From positions 1 through 13,590 of the forward strand of contig JABEUT010000114.1 in assembly GCA_013044305.1 (NCBI GenBank): 13,590 bases of DNA, in the 5' to 3' direction. The DNA is from Bacteroidia bacterium (GTDB taxonomy: Bacteria; Bacteroidota; Bacteroidia; JABEUT01). Positions 8,292-13,590 of the stretch are shown one piece after another (position 1 is the stretch's first letter; every line of letters begins with the position of its first letter). Under the pieces are notes generated by a model that was given only the letters and a program-made list of their open reading frames with translations, searched no databases and was not told where the DNA came from. Made by a program: the position numbers and the translations under genes.

Positions 8292-8702
8292 ATGCCAACA
8301 ATTTTCACAAGGATTATAAAGGGTGAAATACCCTGCCATAAGATTGCCGAAACGGAGAACTGTTTTGCATTTCTCGATATACAGCCCCTTGCCAAAGGGC
8401 ACACCCTCGTTATACCTAAAACAGAAACCGATTATATCTTCAGCCTCGACGATAAGCTGTTGACCGAACTCCAACTCTTTTCAAAAACCATAGCCCGGGC
8501 CATTGAAAAGGCTGTACCTTGCAAGCGCATTGGGGTGGCGGTAATTGGGCTTGAAGTGCCTCATGCGCATATCCACCTTATTCCCATCAACAGCGTATCG
8601 GATATAAACTTTGCACAACCCAAACTAAAGCTGCCGGCAGAGGAAATGGAGAAAATAGCCCAAGCCATCCGGCAGGCACTGATTCAGCAGGGGCGCAGCT
8701 AA
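8292..8702 (+). CDS. HIT-family protein (histidine-triad nucleotide-binding)
   Basis: A protein of 136 residues starting FTRIIKGEIPCHKI, the usual opening of the HINT/HIT branch. FLDIQPLAKGHTLVIPK (residues 27-43) is the substrate-binding core. The histidine triad is HAHIHLI at 91-97, where His93 is the expected nucleophile. Family members hydrolyse nucleoside phosphoramidates or dinucleotides such as AMP-NH2 and Ap4A in the cytoplasm; the exact substrate cannot be read from sequence. It lies 14 bp after greA with no terminator between, so it is probably translated from the same mRNA. A perfect 12-bp palindrome spans the greA stop and the gap. The last 4 bp overlap the stop codon of the convergent ruvC gene. 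Confidence 0.93.
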   Translation: MPTIFTRIIKGEIPCHKIAETENCFAFLDIQPLAKGHTLVIPKTETDYIFSLDDKLLTELQLFSKTIARAIEKAVPCKRIGVAVIGLEVPHAHIHLIPINSVSDINFAQPKLKLPAEEMEKIAQAIRQALIQQGRS

Positions 8703-9328
8703 AGATTGGTGCTTATACGGTCCTTATTTGCCGCCACAAAAGCTTCCCAGGTATTGTGAACCGGCTTGTTACCGCCCTTGGCTTTATTGCTCGCTTTGCC
8801 AGCCTGCAAGGCCATGTTGCATTGAAAGTGATGGCATACGGCCACTGCCAGCGCGTCGGTGGCATCGAGTTTTTTATAGGATTGATTGATTGCCAGGATG
8901 CTATGCAGCATAGTTGCCACCTGCTCCTTGCTCGCTGTACCTTTGCCTGTTATCGATTGCTTTACCTTGCGCGGCGAATACTCGAACACGGGCAGGTTGC
9001 GGTGCAGCGCGGCGGCCATGGATATGCCCTGCGCCCTGCCCAGCTTGAGCATGGATTGTACATTTTTACCAAAAAACGGGGCCTCAAGAGCCACCTCATC
9101 GGGTTTGTATGTGTCAATGATATGCAGCGTTTGCTCAAAGATGCGCTTCAGCTTCAGGAAATGCGCGGGTAATTTGTTCATCACAAGCACATCCATGTGC
9201 ACAAAACCCGCATTTTTACCATTAATACATATCAGGCCGTAACCCATTATGTTGGTTCCCGGATCTATACCCAATATAATCTTTTCGTATGTGCCGCCAA
9301 AAGGGCTCCGGTTATCTGCCTTTTTCAT
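8699..9328 (-). CDS. ruvC: crossover junction endodeoxyribonuclease RuvC
   Basis: A protein of 209 residues. It resolves Holliday junctions with RuvAB during recombinational repair. The RNase H-like acidic residues are all present: Asp22 in ILGIDPGT, Glu82 in VALEAPFFGKN, and Asp155/Asp158 in LDATDALAVAVCHH, matching D7, E66, D138 and D141 of E. coli. PAHFLKLKRIF and MLKLGRAQG fit the conserved mid-region. The 16 residues before the KIILGIDPG strand are longer than in many homologues, but no other ATG, GTG or TTG codon lies before the motif, so the ATG at 9328 is the only workable start. The basic, Asn-rich C-terminal tail (about 170-209) is variable in the family. The start overlaps the 3' end of the upstream epimerase gene by 17 bp, implying translational coupling. 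The stop overlaps the HIT stop by 4 bp, tail to tail. Confidence 0.96.
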   Translation of the reverse strand: MKKADNRSPFGGTYEKIILGIDPGTNIMGYGLICINGKNAGFVHMDVLVMNKLPAHFLKLKRIFEQTLHIIDTYKPDEVALEAPFFGKNVQSMLKLGRAQGISMAAALHRNLPVFEYSPRKVKQSITGKGTASKEQVATMLHSILAINQSYKKLDATDALAVAVCHHFQCNMALQAGKASNKAKGGNKPVHNTWEAFVAANKDRISTNL

Positions 9329-10316
9329 TTAAATAAAATTTTACCTGTTCTTCGAGGGCAGCTTTTACCGGAACAAAGTTGAATCCGCCAAGCGCCTGCT
9401 TTATTTTACGGTTGCTGTAACGGTAATCTCCCGCGGCATGGGCTATGGTTATGCGGCTTATCTTCCTTTTGTTTACGGCGTTATTCAGCAGGCGCAACAA
9501 CCGGAGCGCAGTACGGCTTAATCGGAAGCGCGGCGGCTGTTTTCCCAAATTAGTAGCTATCTGGCTTATTACATCGCGGTACAATACGTTTTCCGAGTTA
9601 AGTATATAGCGTTCATTGTACAGCTTATTATCCATCAGCCTGATCATTACTTCCGCCACGTCGGCTACATGAACATAGCCCATAGTGCCTCCGGTATAAA
9701 ACTTTGAATTTTTATCTGCTGTGGAAATCAGTTCCATGCTGCCTTTGTTTTTGCCGTTCCAGGGTCCGAGTACTATTGTCGGGGCTACCACCACCACATT
9801 CAGTCCTTCGGCGTTACCCCGCCATACCTGGGCTTCGGCAAGGTGCTTGGCCGTAAAATAAGGGGCTTTGCCAAAGGTGAAGTCTTTAAAGTGTTCTTCT
9901 GTGGTTTCGCTCCCCTCCTGCTCTGCCAGCGCAGCCACGGAGCTGGTAAAACAGAAATTGGCTATGCCTTTGCTCAAAGCGGCATTTACCATGTTTGCCG
10001 TACCTTTCTCCGAGGTGCGTATAATCTCCCCGGGGTTTTCGTCGCGCAGGGATACGATGGCCGCACAGTGATAGATCTCCCCTGCCCCGTCCATGGCGTT
10101 CTCAAGGGCATAGATATCGAACAAATCGCCTTCTACCCAATTTATCTTACTGAACAGTGCCGCCCCTTCAGCTCCGAATTTATAATTGAATATCCCCTCG
10201 CAATATGCCGTTGTGCTTCCCGCGCGTTTGAGCGCCCTTACCTGCCGCCCCCGGCTCACCAGTGCGGCAAGCAGGTATGAGCCTACAAAGCCTGTTCCTC
10301 CTGTAACAAAAACCAT
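9312..10316 (-). CDS. NAD-dependent epimerase/dehydratase (extended SDR)
   Basis: A protein of 334 residues. The Rossmann dinucleotide motif GGTGFVG lies at 6-12, right after the first beta strand, which supports the start at 10316. Further SDR marks are EGDLFD (62-67), the YHCAA segment (82-86), Ser125/Ser126 in FTSSVAAL and the catalytic YFTAK (Tyr153, Lys157). APTIVLGPW (178-186) and GYVHVADVAEVMIR fit the extended family of nucleotide-sugar epimerases, dihydroflavonol reductases and 3-beta-HSD-like enzymes. The substrate is undetermined; the NAD(P) oxidoreductase chemistry is well supported. It is the first gene of a two-gene transcript with ruvC. I recall epimerases of this kind near pyrC and mannosyltransferase genes in Flavobacteriia, which is consistent with the genes about 650 bp away here. 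An alternative reading is a lipid or isoprenoid-linked reductase. Confidence 0.88.
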   Translation of the reverse strand: MVFVTGGTGFVGSYLLAALVSRGRQVRALKRAGSTTAYCEGIFNYKFGAEGAALFSKINWVEGDLFDIYALENAMDGAGEIYHCAAIVSLRDENPGEIIRTSEKGTANMVNAALSKGIANFCFTSSVAALAEQEGSETTEEHFKDFTFGKAPYFTAKHLAEAQVWRGNAEGLNVVVVAPTIVLGPWNGKNKGSMELISTADKNSKFYTGGTMGYVHVADVAEVMIRLMDNKLYNERYILNSENVLYRDVISQIATNLGKQPPRFRLSRTALRLLRLLNNAVNKRKISRITIAHAAGDYRYSNRKIKQALGGFNFVPVKAALEEQVKFYLNEKGR

Positions 10317-10336
10317 CCTCTTTGATTAGAATAACG

Positions 10337-10344
10337 TAAAAATA
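10337..10344 (-). promoter_or_regulatory. possible promoter -7 box for the epimerase-ruvC operon
   Basis: On the - strand this reads TATTTTTA, one mismatch from TAnnTTTG, about 20 nt before the ATG. A TTTG that could act as -33 lies at 10360-10363, but the 15-nt spacer is shorter than the usual 17-23. It is offered only because the gene needs a promoter in this gap. Confidence 0.25.
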
Positions 10345-10410
10345 GGCAATTATGCAATGCAAAGGCAGTGGGTCAGTTTGCTGTCGGGCTATTAAAATCC
10401 CTGACCATAA

Positions 10411-10436
10411 GGTGAGGGATTTATGATACCCTCACC
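10411..10436. repeat. inverted repeat 1 (8-bp arms)
   Basis: GGTGAGGG at 10411-10418 and CCCTCACC at 10429-10436 are perfect inverse complements around a 10-nt AT-rich loop. The right arm is also part of the outer stem of the next palindrome, so the two cannot form at the same time. Confidence 0.7.
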
Positions 10437-10479
10437 CCTTACCCCTCTCCCATACTGGGAGAGGGGCTGAAGGAGTGGG
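10431..10479. repeat. inverted repeat 2: long two-tier palindrome
   Basis: The core is a perfect 11-bp stem, CCCCTCTCCCA (10442-10452) with TGGGAGAGGGG (10456-10466), around the loop TAC. Beyond a small internal loop (10441 opposite 10467-10469), bases 10431-10440 pair with 10470-10479 with one mismatch and one G-T pair. From memory, short repeats with a CCTCACCCC plus CCCTCTCCC/GGGAGAGGG core recur in many bacterial genomes, so this may be a copy of an interspersed palindromic element. Copy number here cannot be judged from one window. Confidence 0.75.
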
Positions 10480-10491
10480 ATTATTTATTTA

Positions 10492-10511
10492 CCCCGCCTT
10501 AAAAGGCGGGG
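10492..10511. repeat. inverted repeat 3 (9-bp arms, CCCCGCCTT/AAGGCGGGG)
   Basis: CCCCGCCTT (10492-10500) and AAGGCGGGG (10503-10511) are perfect inverse complements around AA, a nearly continuous GC-rich palindrome. From memory, similar CCCCGCC/GGCGGGG palindromes are common between genes in Bacteroidota. A smaller one, AACCC (10524-10528) with GGGTT (10534-10538), follows. Confidence 0.7.
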
Positions 10512-10538
10512 CTGTTGTTCTACAACCCATACAGGGTT

Positions 10539-10608
10539 TATATTTCAAACTGAACCAATACCGGTGCAGAGGATTTCGTATCCGCTATATGCTTTTTAAC
10601 TACTTTAG
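10539..10608 (+). promoter_or_regulatory. candidate gldC promoter region (two possible -7 boxes)
   Basis: Two near matches to TAnnTTTG lie here: TATATTTC at 10539-10546 and TACTTTAG at 10601-10608. The second would give a leader of about 17 nt before the gldC ATG, the first about 80 nt. Neither has a convincing -33 TTTG at the right distance, so the choice is open. Confidence 0.3.
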
Positions 10609-10631
10609 CGCAATAAGCAAATACACAATTT

Positions 10632-10976
10632 ATGAGCAAACAATCGGAGATAGTGGTTACCGTTGACCTCGACGAGAATAATGTTCCACAGCATATAAAA
10701 TGGTCTTCGGGCGCCGACAAGCAGCAGGGCGATTGCAAGACCTTTTTCATGTCTCTGTGGGATGAAAAAGAAAAGAATACCATGCACCTTCACCTGTGGA
10801 CGAAGCAGATGCTTGTAGATGAGATGAAGCAGTTCATCCACCAATCGCTGCTGGGTTATGCCGATACGGTAAAACGAGCCACCGGCGAGGAAAACCTGTC
10901 AACAATGCTGTCGGATTTCTGCCATGAGTTTGCGCTTAAGGCAGGAATATTGAAAAATGCGGAACAGCCTAAGTAA
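10632..10976 (+). CDS. gldC: gliding motility protein GldC
   Basis: A protein of 114 residues with no signal peptide or membrane segment. It matches the GldC pattern known from Flavobacterium: an N-terminal SEI-x-V-x-VDLDENNVPQHIKW, then the central FFMSLWDEKEKNTMHLHLWTKQMLVDEMKQF (read in pieces; residues 39-69) and the helical ADTVKRATGEEN...DFCHEFALKAGIL. In F. johnsoniae gldC mutants move less well, so it is accessory to gliding; its molecular job is not known, and many Bacteroidota that do not obviously glide keep it. The start lacks a Shine-Dalgarno and has an A-rich leader, usual for the phylum. It stands alone on this strand and its last 8 bp overlap the 3' end of pyrC, tail to tail. 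It is linked in theme to the T9SS-type cargo and PorV homologue upstream, since gliding and T9SS share machinery, but no operon joins them. Confidence 0.88.
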   Translation: MSKQSEIVVTVDLDENNVPQHIKWSSGADKQQGDCKTFFMSLWDEKEKNTMHLHLWTKQMLVDEMKQFIHQSLLGYADTVKRATGEENLSTMLSDFCHEFALKAGILKNAEQPK

Positions 10977-12336
10977 GGCTTTGCTCCTGCTTCCTGTTGA
11001 AAATAAGCCTGCTTCCTTTTACCGAATCATCAAACTGCCCATTGTTATAGGCAATGTGTCCGTTAACAAAGGTGTGGGTAACCATTGAGCGGAATTTTTC
11101 GCCTTCCATGGGGCTCCAGCCGCATTTATACAGTATGTTGGATTTATCAACAGTCCAGGGTTTGTTCAGGTCAACCAGGGTTAGGTCGGCCCAGTACCCC
11201 TTTCGTATAAAGCCCCTCTTTTCCACATGGAAGCAGGTTGCCGGGGCATGGCACATCTTACGCACAATATCTTCAAGCGATATTACCCCCTGATGGTAAA
11301 ATTCCAGCATGGCTACCAGCGAGTGCTGCACCATGGGCGCGCCGGAAGGGCAACAGAAGTAATGCTGTTCCTTCTCGTTGCCGGTATGCGGGGCGTGGTC
11401 GGTTGCCACGGTGTCTAACTTATCTGTAAGCAGGGCATCCATCAAGCCGGTGCGGTCGTTCGGGGTTTTGATGGCAGGGTTCCATTTTATACGGTTGCCT
11501 TTAGTAGCATAATCCTTGTCGGAAAACCAGAGATGGTGTATGCATACCTCGGCCGTTATGCGTTTCTCCTCCAACGCAAGTTTGTTGTCGAACAGGGTGG
11601 TTTCTTTTTGCGTGGATACATGCACGATGTGCAGCCGGGTATTGTGTTTGCGGGCCAGTTCCACGGCATGGCTTGAAGAACGGTAGCAGCATTCCTCGTT
11701 CCTTATTTGGGGGTGCATGGCGGGAGGCGGGTTGTCTCCATACAGGGCTTCAAAGCGTCTGGTGTTTGCCTTTATTATCTCCTCATCTTCGCAGTGGGCG
11801 GCAAGAATCAATGGGCATCGTGCAAAAAGCTGCTCAATGGTATCCGGGTTATCCACACACAGGTTTCCGGTGGAGGAGCCCATATAAATTTTTACCCCGC
11901 ATACGGTTGCAGGGTTTGTTTTCAGCACCTCATCGAGGTTGGTATTGGAGGTGCCCATATAAAAGGAGTAATTGGCAAGCGCCTTATCCTTTGCAAGTGT
12001 GAACTTATCTTCAAGCAGCTTTTGTGTAAGCACCGGCGGCACGGTATTGGGCATGTCCATGAAGGAAGTAACCCCGCCTGCCACGGCCGCTCTCGATTCG
12101 CTGTATATGTCGGCCTTATAGGTCAATCCGGGTTCGCGGAAGTGTACATGGGTGTCGATGACTCCGGGGAGCAGGTATTTCCCTTTGGCGTTTACAACAG
12201 TAAGGTCGCCCTTTAAAGCGTCAACTGCGGGATTAGTATCGGCTATGATGCCGTTTTCAATAAGCAGGCTGCCCTCTCTGATTACTCCTTCATTTACGAT
12301 AAAGGCGTCTTTGATTAAAACCCTTTTAGCCGCCAT
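10969..12336 (-). CDS. pyrC: dihydroorotase (class I-like)
   Basis: A protein of 455 residues that closes carbamoyl-aspartate to dihydroorotate, step three of pyrimidine synthesis. The amidohydrolase metal site is visible: HVHFREPG (His63, His65, Arg67), Lys149 in CGVKIYMGSSTGN, His181 in LAAHCEDE, His236/His239 in LHIVHVS and Asp313 in ATDHAPHT. PGVIDTHVHFREPG and MPNTVPP are hallmarks of the long, class I type. Lys149 sits where a carboxylated lysine bridges the metals in CAD-type and short dihydroorotases, whereas several class I enzymes have Asp there. Allantoinase or hydantoinase is the alternative, but HFREPG with MPNT, and no purine-degradation genes nearby, favour dihydroorotase. The ATG overlaps the 3' end of the upstream mannosyltransferase gene by 11 bp, implying coupled translation. 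The 3' end overlaps gldC by 8 bp. Confidence 0.93.
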   Translation of the reverse strand: MAAKRVLIKDAFIVNEGVIREGSLLIENGIIADTNPAVDALKGDLTVVNAKGKYLLPGVIDTHVHFREPGLTYKADIYSESRAAVAGGVTSFMDMPNTVPPVLTQKLLEDKFTLAKDKALANYSFYMGTSNTNLDEVLKTNPATVCGVKIYMGSSTGNLCVDNPDTIEQLFARCPLILAAHCEDEEIIKANTRRFEALYGDNPPPAMHPQIRNEECCYRSSSHAVELARKHNTRLHIVHVSTQKETTLFDNKLALEEKRITAEVCIHHLWFSDKDYATKGNRIKWNPAIKTPNDRTGLMDALLTDKLDTVATDHAPHTGNEKEQHYFCCPSGAPMVQHSLVAMLEFYHQGVISLEDIVRKMCHAPATCFHVEKRGFIRKGYWADLTLVDLNKPWTVDKSNILYKCGWSPMEGEKFRSMVTHTFVNGHIAYNNGQFDDSVKGSRLIFNRKQEQSLT

Positions 12337-13045
12337 AGTTTGAAAAGCGCATTTGAATAACCCCCCAGAAAGCCTCTTTGAATATGCGGGTGCTCATTTT
12401 TGACACTCCCTCCTTTCTGTCGACAAAGGTGATGGGCACTTCCGTAATTTTGAATCCCTTTTTTGCAGCCAGATATTTCATTTCTATCTGGAATGCGTAG
12501 CCCATAAATTTTATTTCACCGAAAGGTATGGCCTCCAATACCCTTCGCCTGTAGCACTTGAATCCGGCGGTGGTGTCCCTTACGTTTATCCATAAAACCA
12601 GCCTTACGTACAACGATGCTATGTAGGACATAAGCAATCTGTCGGTTGGCCAGTTTTCCACCTTGCCTCCTTTTATATAACGCGACCCAATAGCCAGGTC
12701 GGCGCCATTCACACATGCCTCTTTGAGCCGGGGCAGGTCGTCCGGGTTATGCGAAAAATCGGCGTCCATTTCAAAAATGTATTCATATTTTCTTTCCAAT
12801 GCCCAGCGGAACCCTGCTATATATGCGGTGCCCAGCCCCTGCTTGCCCTTGCGCTCCATAATGAATAAACGGCCGGGGTATTCGGGCATCAGGTCCTTTA
12901 CGATTTGAGCCGTGCCGTCGGGCGAGGAGTCGTCTATTACAAGCACGTTAAATTCACCCGGCAAAGAGAGCGTTTTGCGGACAATCTTTCCTATGTTGTC
13001 CTTCTCGTTGAATGTGGGTATTATAACCAGGCTGTCCTGCGGCAT
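12326..13045 (-). CDS. polyprenol-phosphate mannosyltransferase-like GT2 glycosyltransferase
   Basis: I take the start at ATG 13045, giving 239 residues. The frame is open upstream to an ATG at 13165, but those 40 extra residues lie almost wholly inside the neighbouring gene, and MPQDSLVIIPTFNE is the usual opening of the family. Motifs: IIPTFNEKDNI (8-18), VIDDSSPDGT (36-45), GLGTAYIAGF (70-79), the metal and donor-binding DAD in MDADFSHNPDD (93-103), AIGSRYIKGG (118-127), and DTTAGFKCYRR (157-167). This is the DPM1 pattern: transfer of mannose (or a similar sugar) from GDP-mannose to a polyprenyl phosphate at the cytoplasmic membrane face. There is no C-terminal membrane domain, so it is a soluble or peripheral form. 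It lies 17 bp after the DinB-like gene and overlaps pyrC by 11 bp. Pairing with pyrC is something I recall in other Bacteroidota. Donor sugar not proven by sequence. Confidence 0.9.
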   Translation of the reverse strand: MPQDSLVIIPTFNEKDNIGKIVRKTLSLPGEFNVLVIDDSSPDGTAQIVKDLMPEYPGRLFIMERKGKQGLGTAYIAGFRWALERKYEYIFEMDADFSHNPDDLPRLKEACVNGADLAIGSRYIKGGKVENWPTDRLLMSYIASLYVRLVLWINVRDTTAGFKCYRRRVLEAIPFGEIKFMGYAFQIEMKYLAAKKGFKITEVPITFVDRKEGVSKMSTRIFKEAFWGVIQMRFSNYGG

Positions 13046-13062
13046 GAAAAAAAGGATTTGTG

Positions 13063-13533
13063 CTATTTTACGATACCGGATACTATACGCCTGTGGTAAT
13101 TCACTTGCCCGATATGATAGTCGAGGTGGGCAATAAGATGAATAAGAAAATAGAAAGCGGTCCACTTTTCGTTTGCCGCCACCTGCGGAGGCAAGGCGGT
13201 ATAATCGCGGTGCAGATCCTCATCGGTGAGGCTGTTAAGTGTTTTGCCCACCACCGCTGCGGTTTGTTCAATTTCTATAATTAGAGCAGCTTTGGGGATG
13301 TTTCTTGCGCTGAATTCCTTCTCGCGGTTGCGTATGTAGCCTGTTTTGCCAAGCACGGCACCCACAAAGTGGTTCAGGTTACCGCATATATGCAAACAAA
13401 GGGTACCTCCGGAGTTCAGAACGCCCGGCGGAATTTTCCATACATCCGGCTCCGCTTTGTATGATGCAACCTCCTCCTTTAGCTTGTTCAGTTCGCGTTT
13501 AAATATAGCTGAAATATCGGATGTCTGCATCAT
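13063..13533 (-). CDS. DinB/YfiT-like putative metalloprotein
   Basis: A protein of 156 residues, mostly helical, the usual size of the DinB superfamily (four-helix bundle with a three-histidine metal site). Candidate ligands are His48 or His55 in LCLHICGNLNHFVG and His132, His136 and His140 in the segment HLIAHLDYHIGQ, the characteristic 'H-x3-H' helix followed by a YH. NLNHFVGAVLGKTGYIRNR resembles the DUF1572-type branch. Some superfamily members are mycothiol- or bacillithiol-dependent transferases; the reaction here is unknown. Two adjacent ATGs (13533 and 13530) are equally possible starts. It is the first gene of a tight operon with the mannosyltransferase and dihydroorotase genes, and a good -7 box lies about 30 bp upstream. 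Family call fairly sure, function not. Confidence 0.75.
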   Translation of the reverse strand: MMQTSDISAIFKRELNKLKEEVASYKAEPDVWKIPPGVLNSGGTLCLHICGNLNHFVGAVLGKTGYIRNREKEFSARNIPKAALIIEIEQTAAVVGKTLNSLTDEDLHRDYTALPPQVAANEKWTAFYFLIHLIAHLDYHIGQVNYHRRIVSGIVK

Positions 13534-13562
13534 TCAGTTATTAACGGTTATCTAATAGTTTT

Positions 13563-13570
13563 CAAAATTA
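13563..13570 (-). promoter_or_regulatory. probable promoter -7 box of the dinB-like/GT2/pyrC operon
   Basis: On the - strand this reads TAATTTTG, a perfect TAnnTTTG match. A start about 7 nt downstream gives a leader of roughly 20 nt before the ATG pair at 13533/13530. The -33 element would fall at or beyond the window edge, so it cannot be checked. Confidence 0.5.
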
Positions 13571-13590
13571 ACCATTTATAAGAAATGAGG

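Larger units (their letters stand above)
10317..10631. other. divergent intergenic region with palindrome cluster
   Basis: These 315 bp separate the divergent epimerase and gldC starts. I find no credible coding sequence in them. The left 70 bp is AT-rich and should hold the epimerase promoter. Bases 10411-10538 hold a run of inverted repeats, three of them GC-rich. The right part, 10539-10631, is AT-rich and should hold the gldC promoter. Because both neighbours start here, the hairpins are unlikely to be simple end-of-operon terminators. Confidence 0.8.

Noticed and set aside
10411..10538. Palindrome cluster as a CRISPR array
   Set aside because: The units differ in sequence and spacing and there are no regular spacers.
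10966..10980. Short hairpin AGCCT/AGGCT over the gldC and pyrC stop codons as a bidirectional terminator
   Set aside because: The stem is only 5 bp and no T tract follows on either side.
13046..13165. 40-residue N-terminal extension of the GT2 glycosyltransferase
   Set aside because: It overlaps the DinB-like gene, has no family similarity, and the family's standard opening starts at the internal ATG at 13045.

Overview
The window looks like a chromosomal segment from a member of the Bacteroidota, probably an environmental Chitinophagales/Sphingobacteriales-like lineage; the lineage is inference. The grounds are a gliding-motility GldC homologue, a type IX secretion (T9SS) sorting domain, a PorV/PorQ-family barrel, a TonB-dependent receptor, mostly A-rich gene leaders without Shine-Dalgarno sequences, and promoter -7 boxes of the Bacteroidota form TAnnTTTG. 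Coding density is high. I see no rRNA, tRNA, CRISPR array, transposase or phage gene.

Region 1 (1-7686, + strand) is a cell-surface module. It holds the 3' part of a TonB-dependent receptor (cut by the window start), a 1344-residue secreted protein with a signal peptide and a T9SS-like C-terminal domain, and a PorV/PorQ-family outer-membrane barrel, with 63-bp gaps. The natural reading is a receptor, a large surface protein exported by T9SS, and a PorV paralogue that may be dedicated to exporting or anchoring it. The substrate cannot be told from the sequence. This is the part of the window with the most room for new biology.

Region 2 (7687-10316) is housekeeping. greA (transcript cleavage factor) has its own likely promoter and a hairpin-bearing leader, and is followed after 14 bp by a HIT-family nucleotide hydrolase/transferase. 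Facing them on the - strand are an extended-SDR NAD-dependent epimerase and ruvC, which overlap by 17 bp and so form one transcript.

Region 3 (10317-10631) is a 315-bp divergent intergenic region. It carries a cluster of GC-rich inverted repeats, part of which can fold in two mutually exclusive ways. It looks like an interspersed palindromic element placed between divergent promoters.

Region 4 (10632-13590) holds gldC (+), converging with 8 bp of overlap on a - strand operon. Transcribed from the right edge, that operon is a DinB/YfiT-like putative metalloprotein, a polyprenol-phosphate mannosyltransferase-like GT2 enzyme, and dihydroorotase (pyrC). A good -7 box lies just upstream of the first gene.
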